Assembly (NCBI RefSeq): GCF_000721495.1
Contig: NZ_JOHY01000012.1
Location: 124,001-188,000 of the forward strand
Direction of reading: 5' to 3'
Length of the DNA: 64,000 nucleotides
From: Streptomyces sp. NRRL F-5123
Lineage (GTDB): Bacteria; Actinomycetota; Actinomycetes; Streptomycetales; Streptomycetaceae
In this document: in pieces, positions 8,582 through 17,560 of the stretch
Layout: every line of letters begins with the position of its first letter
Numbering within the stretch: position 1 is the first letter of the stretch
Program-made: the position numbers and the translations under genes
Notes under the pieces: model-generated
Databases searched by the model: none
What the model was told of the DNA's origin: nothing
What the model saw: only the letters and a program-made list of their open reading frames with translations

Positions 8582-9674
8582 GCGCGGGCCGGGAGGCGGG
8601 CCGGGGCACGGGCCCTGGTCGCAGCGGTGGGAGCCCGCGGCGTTCAAGGCCCGGGTGGACGAGGTGCTGCACGACTTCGTGGGGCCGGAGGCGAGCCAAC
8701 TGGCCGCCATCGACCCGCAGCTGGCGCCCGTCGCCGAGCAGGTCGCGGCCGCCGCGGTGGACGGCAAGCGGCTGCGCGCCGCCTTCTGCTACTGGGGCTG
8801 GCGCGCCGCCGGGCAGCCGGAGAGCGACGCGCTGCTGCGCGCCGCGGCGTCCATGGAACTCGTGCACGCCGCCGCCGTCGTGCACGACGACCTCATCGAC
8901 GACAGCCCGCTGCGGCACGGCCGCCCCACCGCGCACCTCGCGCTGCGCGGCGCCGTCCGCGGCCGGCCCGGCGCGCCGGCTGCCGCTCGCTCGCTCGCGA
9001 TGCTGGTCGGTGACCTGCTCATGGCGCTGGCCGGGCAGATGTTCGCCACCAGCGGGCTGCCCGCCGCCTACCTCGCGCGGGCCCGCCCGCTGTGGTCGGT
9101 GATGGCGCGCGAGCTGATCGCCGGCGAGTGCCTGGAGATCCTGCGCACCGGCGCCGCAGCCGACACCGAGGCGTCGCTGAAGGTCGTGCGCTACAAGACC
9201 GCCAAGTACACCGTCGAGCACCCGCTGCTGATCGGCGGCGCCCTCGCCGGCGCGGGCGGCCGGCTGCGCGCGGGCTACTCCGCGTACGCGCTGCCGCTCG
9301 GCGAGGCCTTCCAGCTGCGCGACGACCTGCTCGGCATCTTCGGCGACCCGGACCGTACGGGCAAGAACGGCGCCGACGACATACGCGGCCGCCGCCCCAC
9401 CGCGCTGCTCGCCCAGACCTGGCAGCTCGCGGGCACCACCGACCGGGCCACCCTGCGCGCCGCACTCGGCCGCCGCGGGCGCGACGCGGGCGCCGCCGCG
9501 CTGGAGGCCGTCCGCGAGGTCATGCGGCGGCTCCGGGCACCCGAACGCGTCGAGGACATGATCACCGCGCGGGTCGCCGCGTCGCTGGAGGCGCTGCACG
9601 GCCTGGACGTCCCGGCGTACGCGGCGGGCGCGCTGACCGCGCTGGCCCGCTCGGCGACCGTACGCACGGCCTGA
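8574..9674 (+). CDS. Polyprenyl (geranylgeranyl-type) diphosphate synthase
   Basis: This 366-residue trans-prenyltransferase condenses isopentenyl diphosphate with an allylic primer to form a longer isoprenoid diphosphate. The first aspartate-rich motif, DDLID (105-109), lies in VHDDLIDD. The second is DDLLG (250-254) followed by IFGDP and TGK, a form common in Streptomyces GGPP synthases. RYKTAKYT also fits the family. GTG 8574 has GGTGGGGG upstream and overlaps the preceding gene. Product chain length cannot be assigned from sequence alone. An MpaB/Lcp-type oxygenase follows after a repeat array, suggesting an isoprenoid-related pathway. Confidence 0.88.
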   Translation: MPERGPGGGPGHGPWSQRWEPAAFKARVDEVLHDFVGPEASQLAAIDPQLAPVAEQVAAAAVDGKRLRAAFCYWGWRAAGQPESDALLRAAASMELVHAAAVVHDDLIDDSPLRHGRPTAHLALRGAVRGRPGAPAAARSLAMLVGDLLMALAGQMFATSGLPAAYLARARPLWSVMARELIAGECLEILRTGAAADTEASLKVVRYKTAKYTVEHPLLIGGALAGAGGRLRAGYSAYALPLGEAFQLRDDLLGIFGDPDRTGKNGADDIRGRRPTALLAQTWQLAGTTDRATLRAALGRRGRDAGAAALEAVREVMRRLRAPERVEDMITARVAASLEALHGLDVPAYAAGALTALARSATVRTA

Positions 9675-9864
9675 CCGCCCGCCGGGCGCCCGGAGGCACG
9701 GCCTGACCACCCGTGTGGCGGCTGGACGCACCGTCCGACCGCCCGCCGAGCGCCCGGACGCACGGACCGACCGTGCGCCGAGCGCCCGTACACACGGCCT
9801 GACCACCCGTGTGGTGACTGGACGCACCGTCCGACCGCCCGCCGGGCGACCGGACGCACGGCCT
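9673..9864. repeat. 32-bp tandem repeat, six copies in a 96-bp super-unit
   Basis: Units start with GACC at 9673, 9705, 9737, 9769, 9801 and 9833, exactly 32 bp apart. Units 1/4, 2/5 and 3/6 resemble each other most, so a 96-bp block was duplicated. A decayed seventh unit may begin at 9865. It begins at the stop codon of the prenyl synthase and fills most of the gap to the next gene at 10004. Confidence 0.95.
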
Positions 9865-10003
9865 GACCGCGGCGCTCGGCGCACGCCCGTCCGCGTATCG
9901 GCCCCGCCCGCCTGCGCGGGGCCCGCCGCCGTACCCGACCACGACGACTCCGCCGCGTAGGACCCGCGCGTGCGATCCGCGCGCCAAGCCGAGGAGCCCC
10001 GCC

Positions 10004-11170
10004 ATGACCGCCAACGACGACGACACCTCCATGGACGCCCTGCTGCACGCCGGCGACGAGCTGGCCGACGCCACCGTCGCCGCACTTTTCGAACGCGGCG
10101 AGGTCGGCACCTTCAACACCCTCATGCGGTACGTCTCCACCGCCGGGTCACCGCTGCCCGACGGGCTCCCGGACGTCGCGCGCGACTACCTGGAGGCCAC
10201 CCGCGTACCGCCGTCGTGGGTGGACTGGGGCGAGATGGAGCGGGCGCGGCTCTTCTTCATCGACAACAACGTCCACATCTCCACCGCCCTCTCCTTCGCC
10301 TCCATGCCCGCGTGCTACGTCGTGCCGCGCGTCGCCCGGCTGCTGTCCATGACGCACGGGCTCAGTTACCCGTCCAAACGCATGGCGGAGACCGGGCAGT
10401 TCACCGTCCACCTGATGCAGCCCGACGCCTTCGAGGCGGGCGGCAGGTTCGTCCCCGCCGCGCAGAAGGTGCGGCTGCTGCACGCGTCCATCCGGCACCA
10501 CCTCAGGCGGGACGGCCACTGGGACGCCGCCGAACTCGGCACGCCCATCTGCCAGCTGGACATGATCGGCGGGCAGATGTTCTTCTCGCTGCTCGTGCTC
10601 GACAGCCTGCACCGGCTCGGCGTCCACATGACGCAGGAGGGCGCGGAGGCGTACTACTACGCATGGCGCGTCGTCGGCGCGATGCTCGGCGTCGACCAGG
10701 AGGCGGTGCCCAAGTCCCTTGACGACGCGCGGCTGTTCCTCGACCGCTACATGGTCGCGAACATGGGCCCTTCCGAGCAGGGCGCCCATCTCACCCGGCA
10801 ACTGATCGACCTGTACGAGGAAGTGGTGCCCGGCACCCTCTTCGACCCGCTCGTCTCCGCCCTCATCCGCTACCTCGTCGGCGACACCTGCGGCGACTGG
10901 CTGCACGTCCCGCGCACCGCCTGGGACACCGTCGTGCGCACCGTCCCGCACCTGCTGAACGTCCTGGAGACGATCGAGGACCGCTCGCCGCTCGGCGCCT
11001 GGGCGCTGGACCGGCTCGGCCACCTCACCACCGCCCTGGAGCTGTCCTCCCTCACCCGCGGCCGCGTCATGCACTACGCCATCCCCGAGCAGCTCCGGAA
11101 GGACTACGGCGTGTCCGACGCCGTCCCCCGCACCCGCCGCTGGACGCCGCCGCCCGCATCGGTGGGGTGA
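10004..11170 (+). CDS. MpaB-family (DUF2236, Lcp-like) oxygenase
   Basis: This 388-residue helical protein belongs to the MpaB/DUF2236 family, which includes rubber-cleaving latex-clearing protein (Lcp), a b-type haem oxygenase. RLLSMTHGLSYPSKRMAETG (112-131) corresponds to the conserved Arg/Lys/Thr region, and RLLHASIRHHLR (about 157-168) supplies a probable haem-ligand histidine (H160). Unlike secreted Lcp it has no Tat or Sec signal, so it should be cytoplasmic. ATG 10004 has GAGGAG upstream. Sitting downstream of a prenyl synthase, it may oxidise or cleave a prenyl product; that is inference. Confidence 0.8.
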   Translation: MTANDDDTSMDALLHAGDELADATVAALFERGEVGTFNTLMRYVSTAGSPLPDGLPDVARDYLEATRVPPSWVDWGEMERARLFFIDNNVHISTALSFASMPACYVVPRVARLLSMTHGLSYPSKRMAETGQFTVHLMQPDAFEAGGRFVPAAQKVRLLHASIRHHLRRDGHWDAAELGTPICQLDMIGGQMFFSLLVLDSLHRLGVHMTQEGAEAYYYAWRVVGAMLGVDQEAVPKSLDDARLFLDRYMVANMGPSEQGAHLTRQLIDLYEEVVPGTLFDPLVSALIRYLVGDTCGDWLHVPRTAWDTVVRTVPHLLNVLETIEDRSPLGAWALDRLGHLTTALELSSLTRGRVMHYAIPEQLRKDYGVSDAVPRTRRWTPPPASVG

Positions 11171-11238
11171 ACGGGTCAGGAGCCGGTGGAACGGCGGGGT
11201 GCGGGCCCGGCACCGGCCCCGCTCCCCGCCCCGCGCGC

Positions 11239-12774
11239 TCACGCCCCCGTACGGTCCCGGCGCAGCAGTGCGGTGGCGGCGGCCGCGCCCACCAGGCCGA
11301 TGGCCGCGGCGGTCGCGATTCCCGCGCGGTAGCCGTGGATCAGGCCCGCCGTGCCCGGACCGGTCGCGGCAGCGGCGACCGTGGCAAGGATCGCGGTGCC
11401 GAGGCCCGAACCGATCTGCTGCGCCGTGATGTTGACCGCGCCGGCGACCCCGTGACGGGCGGGCTCGACGCCGGTCAGGGCGGCCGACATCATCGCGGTG
11501 TACGCGAGGGTCTGGCCGAAGGACATGACGACCAGCCCGGGCAGCAGCACGGTGAAGTAGCTCGTGCCGGTGCCGATGAGGGTCCACGCGGCGAGACCGG
11601 CGGCCATGACCGCGAAGCCCGCGGCGAGCGTGCGGCGCTGCCCGAAGCGGCTGACGGCGGCGGCCGCGACCGGCGTGCTCGCCGCGACGGTCAGCCCCAT
11701 CGGCGCGACGGCGAGCCCGCTCAGCAGCGGGCTGTAGCCGCGGACGCCCTGGAGGTACAGCGGCGCGAAGAAGAGCAGGCCGACCATGGTGGTGTAGAAG
11801 ACCACGCCGGACACGGTCGCGGCCCGCACCGTACGCAGCCGCAACAGCCCCAGCGGCAGCAGCGGTTCGGCCGCGAGGCGCTCGCGTACGACGAAGGCGG
11901 CGAGCAGCGCGGCCGCGGCGGTGACCGGCCCCAGCACCGACAGGCTCCCGAACGGGGCGTGTTCGGCCTGGCTCACCCCGTAGACCAGGGCCATGAGCCC
12001 GGCGGTGATGAGCGCGGCGCCCGGCAGGTCGAGGCTGCCCGGCGTGCGGGCGCTGTCGCGCGGCAGCACCTTCGCGCCGACCAGGCCCACCGACGAGGCC
12101 ACCGCCAGCAGTGCGAGGAAGGGCGTGCGCCATCCGGCCGCGGAGGTCAGGACGCCGCCGACGACCAGGGCGCCCGCGAAGCTGGAGGCGCTGATCGCGA
12201 CGAACACCCCCATCGCGCGCGCCCGTTCGCGGGTGTCCGTGAAGATCGCCGCGACCAGCGCGAGCGCGGGGGGCCCGCTCAGCGCCGCCCCGACGCCCTG
12301 CAGCGCCCGGCCCGCGACGAGCACGCCCCCGGCGGGGGCGAAGGCGGCGACGGCCGCGCCCGCCGCGTAGACCGCGACGCCGCCGAGCAGCATCCGGCGG
12401 CGGCCCAGGACGTCGGCGGCACGCCCGCCGAAGAGCAGGAAGCCGGCGAAGGCGAGCGCGTACGCCGTCATGACCCACGGCAGCAGCGCCGGGCCCATGC
12501 GCAGCGAGCGGTCGAGGTCGGGCAGCGCGGTGTTGGCGATGGCGAACCCGGCGGAGTCGAGGGCGTTGACGGCGGAGACGACCGCGAGGGCCACCCACCG
12601 CGCGCGTCCCGGCCGTGGCACGCCGGTATCGCCCTCCCGCCGCCGGGCGTGCACGAGCGGAGAGCGGGCGGCGGGGGCGGCGGTGTGAGGCGTGGCGGTG
12701 CGGGTGCCGGTGTCGGGTTCGGATCCGGTCCCGGGTTCGGATCCGGTTCCGGGCATGGCGAGGCCGAGAGGCAT
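11239..12774 (-). CDS. MFS transporter, DHA2 (14-TMS) drug exporter type
   Basis: This 511-residue major facilitator has the 14-helix EmrB/QacA layout. Conserved loop motifs include GRAADVLGRRRMLLGG between helices 2 and 3 and the GRALQGVGAALSGP segment of helix 5. The first 60 residues are a cytoplasmic, low-complexity tail with a duplicated GTGSEP motif. ATG 12774 has AAGGA seven bases upstream. It probably exports small toxic molecules by proton antiport. It is divergent from the LysR gene 12972-13859, whose box lies in the shared intergenic region, so LysR control is likely. Confidence 0.9.
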   Translation of the reverse strand: MPLGLAMPGTGSEPGTGSEPDTGTRTATPHTAAPAARSPLVHARRREGDTGVPRPGRARWVALAVVSAVNALDSAGFAIANTALPDLDRSLRMGPALLPWVMTAYALAFAGFLLFGGRAADVLGRRRMLLGGVAVYAAGAAVAAFAPAGGVLVAGRALQGVGAALSGPPALALVAAIFTDTRERARAMGVFVAISASSFAGALVVGGVLTSAAGWRTPFLALLAVASSVGLVGAKVLPRDSARTPGSLDLPGAALITAGLMALVYGVSQAEHAPFGSLSVLGPVTAAAALLAAFVVRERLAAEPLLPLGLLRLRTVRAATVSGVVFYTTMVGLLFFAPLYLQGVRGYSPLLSGLAVAPMGLTVAASTPVAAAAVSRFGQRRTLAAGFAVMAAGLAAWTLIGTGTSYFTVLLPGLVVMSFGQTLAYTAMMSAALTGVEPARHGVAGAVNITAQQIGSGLGTAILATVAAAATGPGTAGLIHGYRAGIATAAAIGLVGAAAATALLRRDRTGA

Positions 12775-12934
12775 GAGGTGTCCTTACGGGAGTGGTGGTT
12801 CGGGCCGACGCCCAGCTGCCGTGCCCGGCAGCGGAGTTGGACGGTCCCGGCGGAAGGAGGAGCTGCGCGGCCCCTCGCCCGAAAGCCTCGCCCCGCACGC
12901 CCGGCGGCGTCCAAGACCGGCCGCTCATCGCCCC

Positions 12935-12949
12935 ATAGACCGCGTCTAT
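12935..12949. promoter_or_regulatory. LysR-type box (T-N11-A)
   Basis: ATAGACCGCGTCTAT is a perfect inverted repeat with 6-bp arms and a CGC centre, matching the T-N11-A rule for LysR regulators. It lies 23 bp before the lysR-type ATG, in the gap between that gene and the divergent MFS gene. Confidence 0.8.
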
Positions 12950-12971
12950 CGGCCCACGTAGAGTGGCTTTC

Positions 12972-13859
12972 ATGGAGCTGCGGGAGCTGCGCTACTTCGT
13001 CGCCGTCGCGGACGAGCGGCACATGGGCCGGGCCGCAGGGAAGCTCTTCATCAGCCAGCCCTCCCTCAGCCACACCGTCCGCCGCCTCGAACACGACCTG
13101 GGCGTCGCGCTGTTCACCCGCCATCCGCAGGGCATGGAGCCCACCGCCGCCGGGCTCGCGCTGCTGGAGCACGCCCGCCGGGTGCTGCGCGCGGCGGAGG
13201 CCTTCGGCGAGGTCGCCCGCGCGTACGCGACCGGCGACGCGGGCCGCCTGCGGCTCGGCTTCGAGGCCAGCGGCGCCGGGACACTCGGCCCCCGGATCCG
13301 CGCCCGCTTCGCGGCCCTGCGCCCCGGCGCCGAGCTGGAGCTCAAGCGCTACAACTGGGGCGGTGAGGTGCCCGCCCTGCGCGCGGGCGAGGTGGACGTC
13401 GCGTACGTGTGGCTGCCGGGCGACCTGACGGGCCTTGCCCGGCTGCCGCTCGCCGAGGAGGGCCGGGTCATCGCGCTGCCCGTCGGCCACCCGCTCGCCG
13501 GGCGGGCCGCGTTGACGCTCGCCGAGATCCGTGACGTGCCGCTCGCCTGGACGCGGGCGGCGCCGCGCGGCTGGGTGCGGTGGTGGGCGGTCGACCCGCG
13601 GCCGGACGGCAGCGCGGTCCGCTGGGGTGCGGAGAACCGCAACGCGGAGGAGATGCTGGAGAACGTCGCCGCGGGCCAGGGCGCGTCGATCGCCCCGGCC
13701 TCGATGGCCGCGTTCTACGCCCGCCCGGACATCGTGTGGGTGCCGCTGACCGACACCGAGCCGCTGCGCATCGAACTCGCCTGGGACCCGTCGACCGCGG
13801 GCCCGCTCGTCACCGCCTTCGTCGGCGCCGCCCGCGACGTGCTCGCCGCGCGGGGCTGA
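12972..13859 (+). CDS. LysR-family transcriptional regulator
   Basis: This 295-residue protein has an N-terminal winged HTH (ELRELRYFVAVADERHMGRAA, then SQPSLSHTVRRLEHDLG) and a periplasmic-binding-like effector domain from about residue 90. ATG 12972 is preferred over the in-frame GTG at 12963 because it starts the conserved MELRELRYF. It probably represses or activates the divergent exporter gene and its own promoter through the box at 12935-12949. The 3' end lies in a short 42-bp tandem duplication. The effector is unknown. Confidence 0.92.
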   Translation: MELRELRYFVAVADERHMGRAAGKLFISQPSLSHTVRRLEHDLGVALFTRHPQGMEPTAAGLALLEHARRVLRAAEAFGEVARAYATGDAGRLRLGFEASGAGTLGPRIRARFAALRPGAELELKRYNWGGEVPALRAGEVDVAYVWLPGDLTGLARLPLAEEGRVIALPVGHPLAGRAALTLAEIRDVPLAWTRAAPRGWVRWWAVDPRPDGSAVRWGAENRNAEEMLENVAAGQGASIAPASMAAFYARPDIVWVPLTDTEPLRIELAWDPSTAGPLVTAFVGAARDVLAARG

Positions 13860-13916
13860 ACGTCCGCTCCGGGCCGCGACGTGCACGCCGCCCGCGGCTG
13901 AACGGGCGCTCCGGAC
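13833..13916. repeat. 42-bp tandem duplication over the lysR 3' end
   Basis: CGCGACGTGC and GCTGAACG each recur 42 bp apart. The first copy spans the last lysR codons and its stop, the second lies just after it, and a decayed third may follow to about 13955. Confidence 0.8.
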
Positions 13917-13966
13917 ACGGAGTTGCCCGCCGGGCGGGGCCGAACACCGCTGCCCGAAAGCCGGTT

Positions 13967-14419
13967 TCAGCAGCCGTCGTGGTCCGGCACGAAGGTCATC
14001 CGGTCGCCGCTGTCGAGGCCCTGGGCGTCGATGTAGACGTTCCTCTTGACGCGGTACCAGACGTCGTCCCGCGACTCCTTGCCGCCGACGTCGTCCAGCC
14101 TGACGCACCACCGTTCCGGGCTGTCGACGTGCCGGTAGGACTCCGTACCGTGCTGCACGCTGGAGCACACGCTGGTGTCCTCGTCGGTGTACCAGGTGCG
14201 CTTGCTGCTGCCGCGGCCCGAGGTGTGCTTGACCCGCTTGGTGCCGGGGTGGCAGCTCTTCACCATGTGCGGGCGCTTGCGGAGGCTGGTCGCCTCCGCG
14301 ACGTGCCGGGTGGTGTCGAGCCGGCCCGACACCTTGCGCGGCCCGTCGCAGGCCGCGAGCCCCGCCGCGACCGCGAGGAATGCCACCGCGAGCGCGGCCC
14401 GGCGTATGTGGTGCTGCAT
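13967..14419 (-). CDS. Small putative lipoprotein
   Basis: This 150-residue protein begins MQHHIRRAALAVAFLAVAAG and has a lipobox LAAC, so it should be exported and lipid-anchored. The mature part is basic and cysteine-containing (CHPGTKR, SVCSSVQHG, RWCVRLDD) and ends in DHDGC. ATG 14419 has GAGGGGGAG upstream; an in-frame upstream start would bury the signal peptide. I recognise no family. The next gene on the strand starts 2.2 kb away, so it is probably transcribed alone. Confidence 0.75.
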   Translation of the reverse strand: MQHHIRRAALAVAFLAVAAGLAACDGPRKVSGRLDTTRHVAEATSLRKRPHMVKSCHPGTKRVKHTSGRGSSKRTWYTDEDTSVCSSVQHGTESYRHVDSPERWCVRLDDVGGKESRDDVWYRVKRNVYIDAQGLDSGDRMTFVPDHDGC

Positions 14420-14638
14420 GTCTCCCCCTCGTTCCCCGTACCCGTCCCCCAACGGGCGCTCGAATCCCGTGAATTATGGCGGAGGGGAAGTGCGCTTCCT
14501 CGCACGGGTGTACGCGTGGGCGCGGGTGGTGCGCGGGCCCGGAGCCGGTCGGGATCCGGGCCCGCGACGACCGCCGGCCCGCGGGGGTCAGCGGACGGGC
14601 GGGGTTTCGGCGGACGGGCGGGGCCGCGGCGGCGGGGA

Positions 14639-16585
14639 TCAGCCCGCCGGCTGCCGCCCGGGGACGTTGACGCAGCAGCCGCTGCCCTGGGTGTCCTCGC
14701 TGAACGCGACGTCCACCGGCGGGGCTTCGGTCAGGAACTCGCGGGCCGCGTTCTGCCCGAGCACGCCGACGTCGAGCGTGCACGCCTCCAGCAGGGTGAC
14801 GTCCTTCACCCCGACCTGGCGGCAGATCGTGAGGGCCTTGTCGTGCAGCTCCTGCGGGAGTTGCTTCTCCCAGAACGGCGCCGCCGGGTCGGCCGCCTGC
14901 GTCTTGTCGCCGCAGACCGCGACCAGCGACTGCCCGTCGGGTACCCGCCAGCTGTCCCCGTACAGGCTGTAGAGCGTCTTGAAGTCGAGCGGGATGGGCA
15001 GCACCGTGCCCGTGCTCGTCCGCAACTTGTCATTCGTGCCAGGGGCGTTGGCCAGCAGGCCGACGACCGGTTGCGGATACGAGCCGAGGCCGACGTGGAC
15101 GTCCACGTAACCGGGGTTGACGGTCGCCGCCATCGAGTCGCCCTGCGGGTCGGTCACGACGTACTGGCTGCCGGTGCGCACGATCCGGTCGCCGGAGGGC
15201 AGGGTGATCGAGGCGCCGTCGGCGAGGGAGGTGCCGGAACCGTTCACGACCAGGCCCTTGGCCGCGCACACCGCGACCGTGTCCGCCCCCATCTGCGTCG
15301 CGACACCGCTGTTGACGGACGCGCCGGGCCAGCCGAGCGGGGCGCCGGAGACCTGGTTGGACTGCACGGTCATCGCCGAGGAGCGGGCGAGCGTGAAGGT
15401 GCCCTCGGCCTGGAAGTCGTAGTAGGTCCCGCCGAAGGTCTGCAGGTGCGTGTCGCCGGTGCCCTGCGCCGAGGCGCACGAGGGCGGCGAGACCGTGAGG
15501 TTGCTCTGGTTGCTGCGCAGCGAGGGCGAGGCGCCGATCCCGTAGGCGGGCGTGCCGACGAGGTTGAGGTTGTTGGTCTCGCCGGTGTAACCGGTCATCA
15601 GGCAACTGGGCGCGTTCGTCGTGCCGTTGTGGGTGACCGTCTGCACGGTGAGTGAGGAGCCGGCGTTGAAGTTCGCCGACGAGCCGCCGCCGTTGCCGCC
15701 GACCATGAACTCCACGGCGTTCCAGCCCGCCGACAGGCTCAGCATGCTGTCGGCCGTCGACGCGCTCAGGGTGCCGGCGCCGGTGTCCATGACCACGGTG
15801 TCCAGCGCGCTCGTGACGTTGCCGGACAGCTTCAGGCTGCCGAGGTGGGTGATCGGCTGCGAAGGGACCGCGACCGCGGAGCCGTTGGTGTAGCAGTGCA
15901 CGGAGTACGTCCACCAGCCGGCCGGGCAGGTGGCGGCGTAGTTCAGGATCCAGAACTGGATGAAGGCCGAACCCGATCCGGCGCCGGGGTTGGCGAAGAT
16001 GAACTGCTCCCAGCCCTGGCAGCCCGGGTGCCCGGCGCACACCGGGCTGGTGAAGGGCGCGCTGTTGAGCTGCAGCGAGTACGCGTTGGCGACGCCGCCG
16101 CTGCTCTCGCTCGTCACACCGCTCACGGTCGGGAAGGAGCCGGTCGCCCCGTTGAGCAGGCCGCTCACCCCGGCGGAGAAGTCGATGCCGTTGCCGACGG
16201 TGTACGGGGTGCCGCCCGTGCCGACGGCTCCGGCGGGCGCGTTCGCGGCGGCGGGCAGGTGCGGCCCGGCGTTGCCCGCGGCGGCCGGCACGTTCGGGAC
16301 GTACGGCCGCGGCGGGGCCGTCGTGCAGCCGGTGCTGTGCCACGACAGCGTCGGGTAGTCCGCGGTGTAGCAGCCCCTGGACGGCGTCGTGAGCTGCGCC
16401 ATGGCACTGTGCCACTGCTGCGCGGTCAGCGGCCCGGGGGACGCGGAGCCCGCGGCCGTACCGGACGGGACGAGGAACACCGCGACGAGCGTGGCGATCG
16501 CGGTGACGACGGCCCCGGCGATCCGCCGGAGCCGTCTGTGCGCGGGTAAGGAAGGCCTCTCGGTCGAGGGTCTGGCAACGGGCAT
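14639..16585 (-). CDS. Large secreted protein with a von Willebrand type D domain
   Basis: This 648-residue protein has a signal peptide (basic start, then AGAVVTAIATLVAVFLVPSG, cleavage near TAAGSAS). A large Ser/Thr/Gly-rich extracellular region with paired cysteines is followed by a vWD-like domain starting GDTHLQTFGGTYYDFQAEG at about residue 377. The C-terminus is Cys-rich (GSGCCVNVPG). vWD domains are typical of animal mucins and adhesive proteins and are uncommon in bacteria. Here it should be in the medium or on the wall; no LPXTG motif is seen. ATG 16585 has GGTGAGG upstream. Function unknown. Confidence 0.75.
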   Translation of the reverse strand: MPVARPSTERPSLPAHRRLRRIAGAVVTAIATLVAVFLVPSGTAAGSASPGPLTAQQWHSAMAQLTTPSRGCYTADYPTLSWHSTGCTTAPPRPYVPNVPAAAGNAGPHLPAAANAPAGAVGTGGTPYTVGNGIDFSAGVSGLLNGATGSFPTVSGVTSESSGGVANAYSLQLNSAPFTSPVCAGHPGCQGWEQFIFANPGAGSGSAFIQFWILNYAATCPAGWWTYSVHCYTNGSAVAVPSQPITHLGSLKLSGNVTSALDTVVMDTGAGTLSASTADSMLSLSAGWNAVEFMVGGNGGGSSANFNAGSSLTVQTVTHNGTTNAPSCLMTGYTGETNNLNLVGTPAYGIGASPSLRSNQSNLTVSPPSCASAQGTGDTHLQTFGGTYYDFQAEGTFTLARSSAMTVQSNQVSGAPLGWPGASVNSGVATQMGADTVAVCAAKGLVVNGSGTSLADGASITLPSGDRIVRTGSQYVVTDPQGDSMAATVNPGYVDVHVGLGSYPQPVVGLLANAPGTNDKLRTSTGTVLPIPLDFKTLYSLYGDSWRVPDGQSLVAVCGDKTQAADPAAPFWEKQLPQELHDKALTICRQVGVKDVTLLEACTLDVGVLGQNAAREFLTEAPPVDVAFSEDTQGSGCCVNVPGRQPAG

Positions 16586-16736
16586 GTGTACGCCTCACCT
16601 TCTTGCGGGGTGGCCCCCGCATTTCGGCGCATCGTAAGCACTTGCCCATGAGTCGTCGATGTCGTAAACAAGGCATTCTCGGGTGTGAATGTCTGAAATC
16701 TGACTACTCGCCGGACTCGCACGAAGGGTTCACAAG

Positions 16737-17444
16737 TCACTCGCCGTTGCCGGCCACCACAGGCCCGACGTAGGTCCCGGGGTGCGTGGCACCGCTCTGG
16801 TCCATGACGTCGGCGAAGCCGTCCCACTTCAGCGTGGTGGAGTGGGTCTCGTCGGGCGGGGTCACCAGGATGCTCGCGGCGTGGAACGCCACGGAGCCGC
16901 CGGAGTTGCCGGCGTCGAAGGGCAGGTAGGTGATCTCGAAGGAGGCCGCCGAGCCGGGCTTGAGCGTCACCTTGCCCGTGCTCTTGGCCTGCCGGGTCAG
17001 CGACCAGTGCGTGCCGCTCGCGCTGACGATGTCGACCCCCGGGAAGCCCTTCAGGGAGCAGGTGCCGCTGCCCTTGTTGGTCATCACCACGCCGATCCCA
17101 CCCGGGCTGCCCACCGCCTGGGCCCCGCTGTCGGGACCGAAGGAGAACCCGAGGTCCGCGGTCCGGCAGCGCGCCGCGGCGTCGGACGAGCCTGCGCTGT
17201 CGCCGGTCCCGCCGTTGCCGGCCTTCGTGGCAGGGGCGGACGCGGGAGCCGACGTCGGGGTGGCGGCGGTGTCGCTGCCGGCGGTCGGGGTGGCCCCCGC
17301 GTCCGCGCTCGTCACCGTGGCGGACGGCGCCGCGTCGCTCTTGTCCCCGTCCTTCCCCGACGAGCAACCGGTGAGGGCGACACCCGCCGCCAGCACCACG
17401 CCCACGGCCGCCGCCATCCGTACGTTGCGCAGCTGCGAGATCAT
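16737..17444 (-). CDS. DUF4232 lipoprotein
   Basis: This 235-residue protein has an N-terminal membrane segment and lipobox LTGC, a Thr/Ala-rich spacer (residues about 30-90) and a C-terminal DUF4232 domain (CRTADLGFSFGPDSGAQAVG to the end). DUF4232 is a beta-sandwich domain very common in Streptomyces lipoproteins and of unknown function. ATG 17444 has GGGAGGA upstream. It lies 150 bp upstream of the vWD gene on the same strand and could share a transcript with it. Confidence 0.88.
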   Translation of the reverse strand: MISQLRNVRMAAAVGVVLAAGVALTGCSSGKDGDKSDAAPSATVTSADAGATPTAGSDTAATPTSAPASAPATKAGNGGTGDSAGSSDAAARCRTADLGFSFGPDSGAQAVGSPGGIGVVMTNKGSGTCSLKGFPGVDIVSASGTHWSLTRQAKSTGKVTLKPGSAASFEITYLPFDAGNSGGSVAFHAASILVTPPDETHSTTLKWDGFADVMDQSGATHPGTYVGPVVAGNGE

Positions 17445-17536
17445 CAGAAGTCCTCCCGAGGGGCCGATGCGGTACTTCCGCCGCTTTGACCGGCCCTACA
17501 TGATCTCCTCACGACTCCCTCGGGCGTCCGGTTGCC

Positions 17537-17560
17537 CCAGTGTCACGCCTGTGACACTGG
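17537..17560. promoter_or_regulatory. Perfect 10-bp inverted repeat
   Basis: Arms CCAGTGTCAC and GTGACACTGG flank GCCT. It lies between the amidase 3' end (17662) and the DUF4232 start (17444) and is flanked by direct copies of CGGTTGCCCC at 17529 and 17569, 40 bp apart. It may terminate amidase transcription, but the flanking repeats and position also fit an operator for the lipoprotein gene. Confidence 0.6.

Noticed and set aside
9673..9864. CRISPR-like appearance of 32-bp periodic repeats
   Set aside because: The units are contiguous with no spacers and no cas genes are nearby; it is a tandem repeat.
11167..13428. 753-residue plus-strand frame
   Set aside because: It is a shadow of the MFS transporter; no family features and biased low-complexity content.
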